A DNA stretch of 64,000 nucleotides from Rheinheimera sp. 1928-s (GTDB lineage: Bacteria > Pseudomonadota > Gammaproteobacteria > Enterobacterales > Alteromonadaceae): the NCBI RefSeq assembly GCF_029269265.1, contig NZ_JARIXP010000002.1, forward strand, positions 192,436 through 256,435, given 5' to 3'. The notes below the pieces were generated by a model. The model made no database searches. It was not told the DNA's origin and was given only the letters and a program-made list of their open reading frames with translations. Position 1 is the stretch's first letter. The number at the start of each line of letters is the position of its first letter. This document shows, piece after piece, positions 10,149 through 19,940 of this stretch. Both the position numbers and the translations under genes were made by a program.

Positions 10149-10901
10149 ATGATGTATCGCCTTACTGTGCTTCTGTTTTGCTTTTTCATAGTGCAATCCG
10201 CTGTGGCTGAGCCAAAAGTACAATCACAACTACAGATCAGTGCGCCTGTCTGGCCGGGTTTTATTAATGCAGACGGCACTGGTGCTTATGCAGATTTGTT
10301 TCAACTGATTTACCCAAAAGAGCAAGTGCAATTGGTATGGCATTTCAGCAACTTTAGCCGCGCCATTCACCTGGTGCAGCAAGGTAAACACCATATGGTG
10401 CCGGGTTTGTCCGCCTATGAATCGGACAAAGAGCATCAAGCTTTACTGTTGTCTGCCCATCCTTTTGATTTTGATTTAATAGTTGCCATTTACGACCCTG
10501 CACATACAGCGCCGCCAGAACTGGAACAACTAAAACAACACAAGCTGGCCTGGGACTTAGCTTACGATTTACATCTGGTATTAGGCTTACCGGAAAAAGG
10601 CTATGAGGTACTTAATATCGAGCAAGGCCTTGAACTGGTAAAAAATCGCCGGGTTGATATTTATCTTGCAGAAAAAAGTGAATTGTATCAGTACTTAAAG
10701 GGGGAATCTGCAGTACAGCTGGAGCCTCTGCATTATAAAGAATTACTGCGGGACCCGATTTATCTGGCCTTTGCTGACACTGAAACCGGACGCTCCTTTA
10801 AAGAAATTTGGGATCGACGTTTTATCGATTTATATAAAACCGGTCAGTTGAAACAGTTTTATCGCAACTATCCACAACTGACCTTGCCGACTCAGCCTTA
10901 G
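10149..10901 (+). CDS. Periplasmic solute-binding-like protein (family 3 type)
   Basis: 250 residues with a signal peptide (cleavage likely after VQSAVA, about residue 20). The rest resembles the bacterial extracellular solute-binding family 3 fold: an N-terminal lobe, a RAIHLVQQGKHHMVPGL segment typical of the first domain, and a C-terminal stretch with ETGRSFKEIWDRRFIDLYKTGQLKQFY. No transporter permease or ATPase lies nearby, so it is probably an orphan binding protein of the kind common in this group, with unknown ligand. It ends 3 bases from the convergent oxyR stop. The 180 bases upstream show no clear operator. Confidence 0.65.
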   Translation: MMYRLTVLLFCFFIVQSAVAEPKVQSQLQISAPVWPGFINADGTGAYADLFQLIYPKEQVQLVWHFSNFSRAIHLVQQGKHHMVPGLSAYESDKEHQALLLSAHPFDFDLIVAIYDPAHTAPPELEQLKQHKLAWDLAYDLHLVLGLPEKGYEVLNIEQGLELVKNRRVDIYLAEKSELYQYLKGESAVQLEPLHYKELLRDPIYLAFADTETGRSFKEIWDRRFIDLYKTGQLKQFYRNYPQLTLPTQP

Positions 10902-10904
10902 GTT

Positions 10905-11816
10905 TTAGTCACTGCATTTTTGCTGCAGAACTTCCGTAATTAACTGCGCCATCTGACGATAACTGCGTAACTTGCTGGAGGTGGGACGCCAGGCGACACC
11001 AATATCACGGTAGGCTTGGCCAGAGCTTGGTTTCTGTGCCACCAGCTCAGTGCCACGCAACAAACCGCTGTTAATAGCCATCTGTGGCATAAAAGTCACA
11101 CCAAGCTTGTTATTCACCATCTGACTTAAGGTATGCAAACTGGTGGCAAAAAATGGATTTACTTTACGGTTATCATCCAGCTCACAAGCTTTGACAGCAT
11201 GACCTGTCATGCAGTGCTCTCGCTCTAACAGGAAGATACTTTCATCAGGCCACTGGCTGATATCTTGCTGAAAACCACGGTCCAGCCAGTCTTTATGCAA
11301 CACCAGTTTAAAGGAATCTTGTGCCAACACTTCGGTATGCAAAGTGCCAGTATCATAAGGCAGAGCTAACAAGACTAAATCCAGGCGGCCTTCAATCAAT
11401 GACTGCAAGGAATTTTCAGTGGTATCTTCCCGCAACAGCAATTGCAATTCAGGAAAACGTTCACGGGCCAATGCCATCACTTCACTCAGTACAAAAGGTG
11501 CAATGGTAGGAATACAGCCTAAACGCATCGGTCCAGCCATCGGCTTGCCCTGACATTTAGCAAATTGTGTCAACTCTTCGCACTGCTCCACTATATAACG
11601 AGCCTGACGCACCACGTCTTCACCCAGCGGAGTAAAAATAAAAGTTTTATGATCACGCTCCAGCAACTGCGCGTTCATCGTTTCTTCTAAATTGGCGATT
11701 GCAGCACTTAAAGTAGACTGGCCTATATAACAAGCTTCAGCAGCACGACCAAAATGCTGATGTTCATGCAAAGCCAGCAAATACTGCAACTGTTTGATAC
11801 TGGGCACTCGTTTCAT
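10905..11816 (-). CDS. oxyR: LysR-type peroxide sensor OxyR
   Basis: Transcription factor activated by hydrogen peroxide through a disulfide. The N-terminal winged helix-turn-helix spans residues 6-65 (GRAAEACYIGQSTLSAAIANLEE). The two redox cysteines are at 202 and 211 in EREHC and VKAC, with the same nine-residue spacing as Cys199/Cys208 of E. coli OxyR. It has 303 residues against 305 in E. coli. It is monocistronic and convergent with the solute-binding-like gene; no catalase or ahpCF gene lies beside it in this window. Confidence 0.93.
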   Translation of the reverse strand: MKRVPSIKQLQYLLALHEHQHFGRAAEACYIGQSTLSAAIANLEETMNAQLLERDHKTFIFTPLGEDVVRQARYIVEQCEELTQFAKCQGKPMAGPMRLGCIPTIAPFVLSEVMALARERFPELQLLLREDTTENSLQSLIEGRLDLVLLALPYDTGTLHTEVLAQDSFKLVLHKDWLDRGFQQDISQWPDESIFLLEREHCMTGHAVKACELDDNRKVNPFFATSLHTLSQMVNNKLGVTFMPQMAINSGLLRGTELVAQKPSSGQAYRDIGVAWRPTSSKLRSYRQMAQLITEVLQQKCSD

Positions 11817-11970
11817 CTTTTATTCCGATGATTAAACTCAATTAAAACCAATTTAATCGAATAACATCAGAAAGCAAAGCTGCAACAGCTTATTTTGCGA
11901 CAGAAAGCAGCCAAATCGTTCAGAACAGGCACTCTGCCCGCTAACATCTTAGATTCCAGTAAGAACTAAA

Positions 11971-11998
11971 AAAAATCCCGGCAACGGCCGGGATTTTT
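11971..11998 (-). terminator. Terminator after pit
   Basis: Stem AAAAATCCCGG/CCGGGATTTTT with a 6-base loop, 20 bases after the pit stop. The T-run on both strands means it could also work from the other side. Confidence 0.85.
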
Positions 11999-12017
11999 AA
12001 TCAAACAACAGCTGGGA

Positions 12018-13286
12018 TCAGGCGCTGAAAATCGCTCTGATAATATAGAAAAACAAAATAGACAAACCAGCACCCACAGGCAAAGTAACAACCCATGATA
12101 TAAAGATGTTACGCACAACACCTAAATTAAGCGCAGCAATACCTCGGGCTAAGCCCACCCCCAATACGGCACCAACTAAGGTCTGAGTGGTAGAGATAGG
12201 TAAACCAGTACCAGATGCAATGACCACTGTGGTTGCGGCTGACATTTCTGCAGCAAAACCACGACTTGGGGTTAAATGCGTAATAGCGGTACCTATGGTT
12301 TTAATCACTTTAGCGCCTAAAGTCGCTAAACCAATCACAATACCCACAGCGCCTAAAGGTAAAATCCACCAGTCCAGCTTGGCTTTACCTACCACTTCAC
12401 CACCAGATTGGATCACACTGACCACAGCAGCCAAAGGACCAATGGCATTAGCCACATCATTAGAGCCGTGAGCAAAGGCCATACAGCAAGCCGTGGTGAT
12501 CATCAGAATACCGAAGATTTTTTCCACGTTGGTAAAATGCATTTCTTTATCGGCCATTGGGTCTATATGCACCCGGCTAATAGCAATTTTACCCACTATA
12601 CCCACAACCACAGCGATACTACCGGCTATCATCAGATTTTGCTCTGTGCTCAGGTCTAAACCCACATGAGTTAAACCTTTAGTCACAGTGACCAAAGCCA
12701 TCATCAGCGCTGCAAAAGCCATATAAAAAGGCACATACTTTTTTGCATTAGCCAGTGGATTGTCGGTATCAAAAATTAAACGCTGGGCACTCATAAAAAT
12801 CAAATACGCCAGAATACCAGCCAGTACAGGAGTGACTACCCAACTACCCACTATGCCGCCTACTTTGCCCCATTCCACTGCATCTACACCTACTCCTACA
12901 GCAGCAAAACCAATAATGGCGCCGACAATAGAGTGAGTGGTAGAGACTGGCCAGCCGTAATAAGACGCGACCAACAACCAGGTCCCGGCAGCCAACAAGG
13001 CTGCTATCATGCCAAACACCATCAGTTCAGGCGCTGACGCAAAATGAATAGGGTCAACAATGCCACTACGAATAGTAGAGGTCACAGAACCGCCAGCTAA
13101 ATAAGCGCCAGCGAATTCAAAAATAGCCGCAATAAAAATAGCTTGCTTCACAGTTAAAGCTTTGGAGCCTACGGAAGTACCCATGGCGTTTGCCACATCG
13201 TTGGCACCTACACCATAAGCCATAATAAAGCCGAATACAGCGGCTACGATAATCAGCGTATAGCCGTACGTAGTTAAAATATCCAT
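12018..13286 (-). CDS. Low-affinity inorganic phosphate transporter, Pit family
   Basis: Inner-membrane secondary transporter of phosphate (as a metal-phosphate complex with protons, by family knowledge). The family's duplicated signature is clear: GANDVANAMGTSVGSKAL near residues 27-44 and HGSNDVANAIGPLAAV in the second half. There are about ten to twelve hydrophobic helices. It has 422 residues, shorter than E. coli PitA because the central loop is short. It is 19 bases downstream of the DUF47 gene, the common Pit/PhoU-like pair in which the DUF47 protein modulates the carrier. The pair appears to be transcribed apart from phoU, because a terminator separates them. Confidence 0.93.
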   Translation of the reverse strand: MDILTTYGYTLIIVAAVFGFIMAYGVGANDVANAMGTSVGSKALTVKQAIFIAAIFEFAGAYLAGGSVTSTIRSGIVDPIHFASAPELMVFGMIAALLAAGTWLLVASYYGWPVSTTHSIVGAIIGFAAVGVGVDAVEWGKVGGIVGSWVVTPVLAGILAYLIFMSAQRLIFDTDNPLANAKKYVPFYMAFAALMMALVTVTKGLTHVGLDLSTEQNLMIAGSIAVVVGIVGKIAISRVHIDPMADKEMHFTNVEKIFGILMITTACCMAFAHGSNDVANAIGPLAAVVSVIQSGGEVVGKAKLDWWILPLGAVGIVIGLATLGAKVIKTIGTAITHLTPSRGFAAEMSAATTVVIASGTGLPISTTQTLVGAVLGVGLARGIAALNLGVVRNIFISWVVTLPVGAGLSILFFYIIRAIFSA

Positions 13287-13305
13287 GTTTGAATTACCTT
13301 AAGAA

Positions 13306-13980
13306 TTAACGAGCCAACATGATTTCAAGACGCGAACCTACTTTCAGAGCACAGTCAGCTAAATCGCCTACCCACTCCAAAGTGCGGTACAGGAACATCA
13401 CATCAACCGGATTCATTTCGGCTTCAGCTTTACGAACAAATTTACGTAAATTGATTTGCAACTGGTCAGTGTCGTGTTCGATTTCATCGATACGTTCCAC
13501 CATTTTGATCACTAAGTCGACTTCACGGCCCCGAAAACCGGTTTCCAGCAACTCGTCCAGTTCATTGATCGCTTCGCTGGCTAATTCCACAGCATCAATA
13601 CAACGCTGTAAATAAGCTTTAAATTCCACCTGAATAGGGCCAGGAATTTCCAGTTCACGACCTAAAACACGGCCAGTGATGTCTTTGGCTTTGTTGGCGA
13701 TTTTATCCTGCTGTGAAACCAGCTCTAATAAGTCTGTTCTCTCGACAGGTAAAAACAATCCACGTGGCAAATGCACACGGATATCACGTTTTAAATTGTC
13801 GGCATCCTTTTCCAACGTCACAATAGATTTGCGAACTTCAGCCGCTTTCTCCCAATCTTTTAAAAATACTGCGTCAAAAAATGGCAGCAGCAACAGGCTG
13901 GCATCAAAAACCTTTTTGATATGCTCTTCCAATGGCTTGATAGGGGATTTCGCGAAAACCGCCAAAAAGTGATTTGGCAT
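13306..13980 (-). CDS. DUF47/TIGR00153 PhoU-like protein partnering Pit
   Basis: Cytoplasmic helical protein of 224 residues, the usual family length. It has PhoU-like heptads and acidic metal-cluster segments (SQQDKIANKAKDITGRVLGRELEIPG near 95-120, ERIDEIEHDTDQLQINLRKF near 170-190). The ATG at 13980 is preceded by AGAGG; the upstream extension seen in the open frame is not credible. It sits immediately before pit, which is the normal arrangement, and is thought in the family to control Pit. A TACAAT -10-like sequence upstream (near 14025, minus strand) suggests a separate promoter. I found no Pho box there. Confidence 0.88.
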   Translation of the reverse strand: MPNHFLAVFAKSPIKPLEEHIKKVFDASLLLLPFFDAVFLKDWEKAAEVRKSIVTLEKDADNLKRDIRVHLPRGLFLPVERTDLLELVSQQDKIANKAKDITGRVLGRELEIPGPIQVEFKAYLQRCIDAVELASEAINELDELLETGFRGREVDLVIKMVERIDEIEHDTDQLQINLRKFVRKAEAEMNPVDVMFLYRTLEWVGDLADCALKVGSRLEIMLAR

Positions 13981-14096
13981 AATAAGTGTGCCTCTTGTTG
14001 TTGAGTTGACGAAAGTCGGCGCGCATTGTACTGCAATCAAAGTGTAATAAAAACTTATTAAACAGCCAAAGGATACTCTGCAGAATAGCAGAGTAT

Positions 14097-14134
14097 AAAA
14101 AGCCCGATAAAACATAGGTTTTATCAGGCTTTTA
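14097..14134 (-). terminator. Terminator after phoU
   Basis: A long stem AAAAGCC-GATAAAAC and its complement, with one mismatch, followed by a T-rich stretch on the minus strand, 24 bases after the phoU stop. It separates the pst-phoU transcript from the DUF47-pit unit. Confidence 0.85.
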
Positions 14135-14157
14135 TGACAACTGAATGCTGAAATTGT

Positions 14158-14868
14158 TTAACTGCGCGCGTCTTGCTCTAATTTTTCATCATCACTGTGG
14201 CGCACATCCTTGCCTTTTACCAGGAAGACTATGTATTCAGCCACGTTTTTACAACGATCACCAATACGTTCCATCGAACGGGCAGACCACAATACATTCA
14301 TGATCTTAGGAATAGAACGTGGATCTTCCATCATATAAGTCATCAACTGACGGGTGATGGCTTCGTACTCACGGTCTACTTTTTTGTCTTCACGGTGCAC
14401 AGCTAATGCAGCTTCGACATCCATACGGGCAAAAGCATCCAACACATCGTGCAGCATCTGCGCGACATGGCGGCCCATATTATCCAAATTGACCAGCAAA
14501 TCCTGCTGAGCACTGTTAAAGGACTCCAGAGCTACCTTGGCGATACGCTCGGCTTCATCACCAATGCGCTCTAAGTCTGAAATGGTTTTGATAATAGCCA
14601 TAATCAGACGTAAATCGCTGGCTGCTGGCTGGCGTTTAGCAATGATGCGAGTGCATTCATGGTCAATTTTAATTTCCCAGTCGTTTACTTTCACATCATT
14701 GGCGATCACCTGACGAGCTAACTCAGCATCACTGCTGGCAATAGCATTCAGCGCATCAGCCAGTTGTTGCTCAATTAAACCGCCCATTGCCATCACATGG
14801 TTGCGAACCTGCTCAATTTCTTCATTAAACTGGCTGGAAATGTGCTTCGTTAAATTCATTTTGTCCAT
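14158..14868 (-). CDS. phoU: Phosphate signalling regulator PhoU
   Basis: Peripheral cytoplasmic protein that links PstSCAB activity to PhoR and keeps the Pho response off when phosphate is plentiful. It has two PhoU three-helix repeats, with the characteristic acidic patches ([17 protein letters not shown] near residue 95 and [19 protein letters not shown] near 195). It has 236 residues, as expected. The ATG at 14868 follows GAGGAGAG. It is the last gene of pstC-pstA-pstB-phoU, 27 bases after pstB, and ends at a clear terminator. Confidence 0.96.
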   Translation of the reverse strand: MDKMNLTKHISSQFNEEIEQVRNHVMAMGGLIEQQLADALNAIASSDAELARQVIANDVKVNDWEIKIDHECTRIIAKRQPAASDLRLIMAIIKTISDLERIGDEAERIAKVALESFNSAQQDLLVNLDNMGRHVAQMLHDVLDAFARMDVEAALAVHREDKKVDREYEAITRQLMTYMMEDPRSIPKIMNVLWSARSMERIGDRCKNVAEYIVFLVKGKDVRHSDDEKLEQDARS

Positions 14869-14895
14869 CGCTCTCTCCTCGTGGGGGCTAATCCG

Positions 14896-15720
14896 TTAAC
14901 CGAAACGGCCTGTGATGTAATCTTCAGTTTGTTGCTGCGATGGATTGGTGAACATCTTATTGGTGGCATCAAACTCAATTAAATCACCCATATACATAAA
15001 GGCAGTATAGTCCGATACACGGGCGGCCTGCTGCATATTGTGGGTAACAATCACGATAGTGTATTTATCTTTGAGTTCATAAATCAGTTCTTCAATTTTC
15101 AGCGTGGAAATTGGGTCCAACGCTGAAGCTGGCTCATCCAGTAATAACACTTCAGGTTCAATCGCAATAGCACGGGCAATAACTAAACGTTGTTGCTGAC
15201 CACCAGACAAGCCAAAGGCATTGTCATGCAAACGGTCTTTTACTTCATTCCACAAAGCGGCACCCTTTAATGAGGTTTCGACCACTTCATCCAGAATGCG
15301 TTTATCTTTTACACCTTGCAGACGCAAGCCATAAGCCACATTCTCATAAATACTTTTTGGGAATGGATTAGGTTTCTGGAATACCATGCCGACTTGACGG
15401 CGTAATTCAGCCACGTCAATTTTCGGGTCATAAATATTCTGACCATCCATTAAAATCTGGCCTTCAATACGGCAGATATCCACTAAGTCATTCATCCGGT
15501 TAAAACAGCGTAACAAGGTAGATTTACCACAACCTGAAGGGCCGATAAAAGCCGTGACGCGTTTTTCAGGGATCGTCATATTGACGCTTTTTAATGCCAG
15601 CGCATCACCGTAATACAGCTTCAGATCATTGACCTGAAGTTTGATTTTTTCATCCGACAATTTCAATTCGGCTTCTACTGGTGGAACTGTTAATTTATCT
15701 TGATTCATCTTCATTACCAT
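14896..15720 (-). CDS. pstB: Phosphate ABC transporter ATP-binding protein PstB
   Basis: ATPase of the high-affinity phosphate importer. It shows Walker [10 protein letters not shown] (near residue 59), signature LSGGQQQR, Walker [13 protein letters not shown] and the switch histidine in [19 protein letters not shown]. It has 274 residues. Three ATGs (15720, 15714, 15708) compete and no strong ribosome site decides; the first is given. It lies 48 bases after pstA, with a small perfect hairpin in the gap, and 27 bases before phoU. Confidence 0.96.
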   Translation of the reverse strand: MVMKMNQDKLTVPPVEAELKLSDEKIKLQVNDLKLYYGDALALKSVNMTIPEKRVTAFIGPSGCGKSTLLRCFNRMNDLVDICRIEGQILMDGQNIYDPKIDVAELRRQVGMVFQKPNPFPKSIYENVAYGLRLQGVKDKRILDEVVETSLKGAALWNEVKDRLHDNAFGLSGGQQQRLVIARAIAIEPEVLLLDEPASALDPISTLKIEELIYELKDKYTIVIVTHNMQQAARVSDYTAFMYMGDLIEFDATNKMFTNPSQQQTEDYITGRFG

Positions 15721-15742
15721 TCTGTGAAATTCTGTGTTCCAA

Positions 15743-15759
15743 GGCCTGCCAGGCAGGCC
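15743..15759. other. Short GC-rich hairpin between pstA and pstB
   Basis: GGCCTGCC and its exact complement are separated by one base (practically a 7-bp stem with a 3-base loop). There is no T-tract, so it is not a typical terminator. It could act as an mRNA stability or processing point tuning ATPase to permease ratio; that role is inference only. Confidence 0.45.
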
Positions 15760-15768
15760 GGATGCTTT

Positions 15769-17448
15769 CTAATCTGTATCGCTGCGGTATTTCTCACGTA
15801 ATCTGTTACGCATGTAAATAGCCGCCATATTCAGCACCACAATTAATAACACCAGTACCAGTGCTGTGGCATAGAGCAACGGACGCGAGGCTTCAACGTT
15901 TGGACTCTGGAAACCCACATCAAACACATGAAAACCTAAGTGCATGATCTTCTGGTCTAAGTGAATAAAGGGGAAATTGCCATCTATAGGTAAAGTAGGA
16001 GCCAATTTCACCACACCAACCAACATCAGCGGAGCTACTTCGCCAGCAGCACGAGCCACTGCTAAGATTAACCCCGTCATCATAGCCGGAGTAGCCAGTG
16101 GCACTACCACTTTCCATAAGGTTTCAGACTTGGTTGCACCTAAAGCCAGACTACCCATACGAATAGTACTTGGAATACGGGATAAACCTTCTTCCGTCGA
16201 TACAATCACCACAGGTAATGTAAGCAACGCAAGGGTTAAAGACGCCCAGAATAAACCTGGAGTACCGAAAGTCGGGCTTGGTAAAGCTTCAGGGTAAAAC
16301 AGCTGATCGATACTGCCGCCCATAATGTACACAAAGAAACCTAAACCAAACACACCATAGACAATAGAAGGTACACCAGCCAGGTTGTAGACCGAAATCC
16401 GGATAATCTTCAGCAGTGGCCCTTGTTTGGCATATTCACGCAGATAAATAGCCGCCAGCACACCAAAAGGCGTCACGATAATAGCCATTAAAATAACCAT
16501 AGTGACAGTACCAAAAATAGCTGGGAAGATACCGCCTTCGGTATTGGCTTCCCGCGGCTCTTCTGTCAGGAAAGTGCCAATGCCACTGAAGTAATGTCTG
16601 GTTTTTTGCCAGACCGACATATCGTTAGGCGCAAAAGCCTTGACGATGTTCGCCAGCGAAATAGTCACTTCACGGCCTTCCGCAGAACGCGCCACTAAGT
16701 TGTCACGATTAGACTCTGCACGCAGTTGATCCAGTTTTTGTTGGATCACTGCATATTCATCGTTCAGAATTTTGTTTTCTGCTTCAGCCTGAGCTTTGAA
16801 TTCTGCCATTTCAGCATCAGACACTTTATCCAACACCAGACGACGTTCGGTTAAACGTAACTTTTCAATCTGGTTGTTGATGCGGCTGATGTCATTTTTT
16901 TCGATATCTTTCATCTGCTGAAAAATACCGTTGGCACGTTCAACCCGTTTTAACAACTCAGGCCACATGGCGGCACCTTCAGCAATCAGGGTATCGCCTT
17001 CGTTCAGCTTTAATGGAAAACCATAAAAATTGCCACGCTCACGACGCTCCAGCGCAATAGCGCCCTCTGGTGCAGTCCAGCCGCTGATTTCATAATCCAT
17101 ATACCAGGAGAAATCGCGGCCATACAGATCACGGTTACCCACTTTCACCAAATAACGGGTCACAGCTTCCAGCTCTGCCGGCACTGTAGCACCTGACTCA
17201 CGCAGCATCACAGCAGACACTGTTTCAGCACGAACCAGTTCACCCATAATGACTTTTTTCTGACCAGATTCAGGCGACCATTCAGTCTGCTGCAAATCCG
17301 CAGGCCAGAAGTGACTGCCACCACGCACCACAATCAGACCCAACACACCAATCACCATCACCAGACACAAAGCGATAGCACCGGCGTTTAACCAAATCCA
17401 GGGAGTCCCTGATCTGAACCAGGCTCTTACGCCAAATAAAGATTTCAT
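15769..17448 (-). CDS. pstA: Phosphate ABC transporter permease PstA, long form
   Basis: Inner-membrane permease half of PstSCAB. The C-terminal ~280 residues carry the binding-protein-dependent permease fold with its EAA-type loop (IRMGSLALGATKSETLWKVVVPLATPAMMTG). The N-terminal ~250 residues are extra: one membrane helix followed by a region predicted periplasmic that includes a charged coiled-coil-like stretch (about 180-250, KDIEKNDISRINNQIEKLRLTERR onward, trimmed here). With 559 residues it is about twice the E. coli length. The ATG at 17448 follows AAGGGG. It lies 12 bases after pstC. Confidence 0.93.
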   Translation of the reverse strand: MKSLFGVRAWFRSGTPWIWLNAGAIALCLVMVIGVLGLIVVRGGSHFWPADLQQTEWSPESGQKKVIMGELVRAETVSAVMLRESGATVPAELEAVTRYLVKVGNRDLYGRDFSWYMDYEISGWTAPEGAIALERRERGNFYGFPLKLNEGDTLIAEGAAMWPELLKRVERANGIFQQMKDIEKNDISRINNQIEKLRLTERRLVLDKVSDAEMAEFKAQAEAENKILNDEYAVIQQKLDQLRAESNRDNLVARSAEGREVTISLANIVKAFAPNDMSVWQKTRHYFSGIGTFLTEEPREANTEGGIFPAIFGTVTMVILMAIIVTPFGVLAAIYLREYAKQGPLLKIIRISVYNLAGVPSIVYGVFGLGFFVYIMGGSIDQLFYPEALPSPTFGTPGLFWASLTLALLTLPVVIVSTEEGLSRIPSTIRMGSLALGATKSETLWKVVVPLATPAMMTGLILAVARAAGEVAPLMLVGVVKLAPTLPIDGNFPFIHLDQKIMHLGFHVFDVGFQSPNVEASRPLLYATALVLVLLIVVLNMAAIYMRNRLREKYRSDTD

Positions 17449-17463
17449 CAAAGTGCCCCTTAA

Positions 17464-19752
17464 TTACAGATTGCTGAAGCGTTGACGTAAACGCTGCCGT
17501 ATCACTTCGGCGAGGGTATTAAATACAAAGGTAAAGACAAACAACACCAGCGCGGCAAGGAACAACACTCGGAAGTGAGTACTGCCGACAGCTGTCTCAG
17601 GTAATTCCACCGCTATATTGGCGGATAAAGTACGCATACCTTCGAAGATATTAAAGTTCACTACTGGGCTGTTACCTGTCGCCATCAGTACGATCATGGT
17701 TTCACCCACAGCACGGCCAAAACCAACCATCACTGCGGCGAACACACCAGGACTTGCTGTTGGCAGTACGACGCCGACCATGGTTTGCCATGGTGTGGCG
17801 CCCAAAGCTAAAGAGCCCTGAGTTAAGTGGCGAGGCACGTTAAAAATCGCATCTTCAGCAATAGAGAAGATATTTGGAATCACAGCAAAGCCCATAGCGA
17901 TCCCCACAATCAGCGCATTACGCTGGTCGTAGTTAATGCCATTGTCGGTAAACCACTGGCGTAAGCTGCCATCAAAAAAGGTGTTGTCGATAACAGGGCT
18001 GGCACTGACCGCTAAATAACCAAACAGAATAATCACAGGCACTAAAAATGCAGCTTCCCAACCTAAGCCAAAACGGTTGCGGATAGATTCAGGCATAAAA
18101 CGCCACAAGTAAGCTGCACCTAACATCATAAATGGCATCAGGATCAGAATGGCGAACACAGCACTTAAATACTCTTCCACAAAAGGAGCCAGCCATAAAC
18201 CTGCTAAGAAGCCAAGAATAACTGTTGGTAAGGCCGCCATAATTTCGATGGTAGGCTTCACTTTGCCACGCAGTACTGGCGTCATAAAGTAAGCGACATA
18301 AATGGCGCTCATAATGGCCAGAGGGGTAGCAAACAACATGGCAAAAAAGGCAGCTTTTAAAGTCCCTAAAGCTAAAGGCACCATGCTCATTTTGGCTTCA
18401 AATTCATCTGAACCGGCAGAAGCTTGCCAGATATAGCGGGCTTCATCACGGCCCTCATACCAGACTTCATTCCACAGCGCTCTGTACGACACATCAGGGT
18501 GAGCATTATCCAACTCAAACTTATGCATCTGACCTTTGTCATCCAGCAACAGGAAATTGGTATTAATAGGAGAAATGGCAATTTGTTTTGCCATCAGCTC
18601 GTCATCAAAGGCATCTAAAAACAAAGTGCGGGCTGAAGTGCCGTAATGAATGCCCAAATGACCTTTGTCATCTATGGCCATAAAACCTTTACGGGAGTAT
18701 TCAGCTTCAATCTGAGTAATAGCACCAGGGTGCTGCTCAAAATCACGAATTTGTTTTAAGTCGAAGTTATTGTGCTGGTCACGTACCAAAAACCACTGGC
18801 TCAATTCACCGCTAGACGAGCCCACAATCAAAGACACAGTACCGACAAGAAACTCAATGGCAGTGATCTGCGCCCCAGAACTGACAGCGTTGACGCTTTG
18901 CACTAAACGCGCTTGCTCCGGGTTATTGATGGCGTAATAATGGATTTGTCCGGCTTTATCAGCAACAAACAGGTTTTGAAAGGTATTGTCGATCAATATT
19001 CTGCTGGCTGAAGCCGGAGCATCTGGCAAAGTATAATCTGTACGAACTACAGTGGTTTCGCCGGTCAGGAATACAGTTTCGGCCACCATATTTGACAGTA
19101 CTAAACGACCATCAGCCGTATATGCACTCAACATCCGGTTTTCGTCTTTTTCCTGTATAGCAATAGCCACTAAAGCCTGACCTTGGGCATCCACCTGCAC
19201 AGGAGCTTCGCCTAAAGGGTAACTAACCTTAGGATTCACCTGACGTTTATCATTTGGATAACTCAGCAAATATTCATGCTTGGCAATCAATGCCTGACCG
19301 TTAGATAAACCTAAAATGATAGTGCCGGTACGAGGGTCAGCTTTGGCAAAAGTAGTAACTGTGACATCAGCAGGCAAAGCCAGCTGCACTTGCTGCTTCA
19401 GCTCCCCGGTGTCCGCGTTAAAAAACTGCAGCTTTGCATCTGCTGTCACTGTTAAGCCAATCTCACCATAACGCTCTATATTGCTGTACAGAGGTTCTGC
19501 AGCTGGGCTTTGATAGCTGGTTTTCTGATCCACTGAGGCAGAGGAAAACAAAGGCCCTACTTCAGAAAACAGGTAAACAAATATAGTCGCAAAAGCCAGC
19601 ACCACACTGATACCGGCAAAGCTGATGCCATATTTGGAGATTTTATCTTTAACAGACCGCCAGCGCCGTAAACGGGCACGACGTTCACCAGTTGGCAGTA
19701 AGGAACGCGGTGCATCACCGGCTGACTGCTGACTTGGATGGGTTGAGTGCAT
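17464..19752 (-). CDS. pstC: Phosphate ABC transporter permease PstC, long form
   Basis: Inner-membrane permease partner of PstA. The C-terminal ~290 residues are the transport domain (LGTLKAAFFAMLFATPLAIMS, then the EAA loop in LTQGSLALGATPWQTMVGVVLPTASPG). After the first membrane helix (about residues 45-65) there is a periplasmic insertion of some 400 residues with beta-strand repeats resembling a propeller, absent from E. coli PstC (~319 residues). It has 762 residues from the ATG at 19752; an upstream extension of the frame would overlap the promoter. It has its own Pho box and -10. Large PstC proteins occur in related marine genera. Confidence 0.92.
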   Translation of the reverse strand: MHSTHPSQQSAGDAPRSLLPTGERRARLRRWRSVKDKISKYGISFAGISVVLAFATIFVYLFSEVGPLFSSASVDQKTSYQSPAAEPLYSNIERYGEIGLTVTADAKLQFFNADTGELKQQVQLALPADVTVTTFAKADPRTGTIILGLSNGQALIAKHEYLLSYPNDKRQVNPKVSYPLGEAPVQVDAQGQALVAIAIQEKDENRMLSAYTADGRLVLSNMVAETVFLTGETTVVRTDYTLPDAPASASRILIDNTFQNLFVADKAGQIHYYAINNPEQARLVQSVNAVSSGAQITAIEFLVGTVSLIVGSSSGELSQWFLVRDQHNNFDLKQIRDFEQHPGAITQIEAEYSRKGFMAIDDKGHLGIHYGTSARTLFLDAFDDELMAKQIAISPINTNFLLLDDKGQMHKFELDNAHPDVSYRALWNEVWYEGRDEARYIWQASAGSDEFEAKMSMVPLALGTLKAAFFAMLFATPLAIMSAIYVAYFMTPVLRGKVKPTIEIMAALPTVILGFLAGLWLAPFVEEYLSAVFAILILMPFMMLGAAYLWRFMPESIRNRFGLGWEAAFLVPVIILFGYLAVSASPVIDNTFFDGSLRQWFTDNGINYDQRNALIVGIAMGFAVIPNIFSIAEDAIFNVPRHLTQGSLALGATPWQTMVGVVLPTASPGVFAAVMVGFGRAVGETMIVLMATGNSPVVNFNIFEGMRTLSANIAVELPETAVGSTHFRVLFLAALVLFVFTFVFNTLAEVIRQRLRQRFSNL

Positions 19753-19804
19753 AGTTGCTATACCACCAGTTACTTTTAGATGCTGGCAACTATAGTAGAG
19801 TTTT

Positions 19805-19822
19805 ATGACGGAAATATTACAG
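19805..19822 (-). promoter_or_regulatory. Pho box and promoter of pstC
   Basis: On the minus strand CTGTAATATTTCCGTCAT gives two 7-mers (CTGTAAT, CCGTCAT) at 11-bp spacing. Ten bases further is a -10, TATAGT (19794-19789), then 36 bases to the pstC ATG. A TGTCAT...ATGACA inverted repeat lies just upstream (19832-19847). PhoB activation is inferred. Confidence 0.75.
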
Positions 19823-19897
19823 AGTGGTTTTTTGTCATATAAATGACACAAACCGAATCAGGCAAGAAAAAATCAAACTATTGTTTTAAATAAAAAA

Positions 19898-19928
19898 AAC
19901 ACAAGGCACCTTAAAGGTGCCTTGTGTT
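19898..19928 (-). terminator. Terminator between pstS and pstC
   Basis: Perfect 13-bp stem AACACAAGGCACC with its complement, 5-base loop, then a run of Ts on the minus strand, 12 bases after the pstS stop. It would uncouple abundant pstS mRNA from pstCAB-phoU. Confidence 0.9.
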
Positions 19929-19940
19929 ATTCAATACAAC

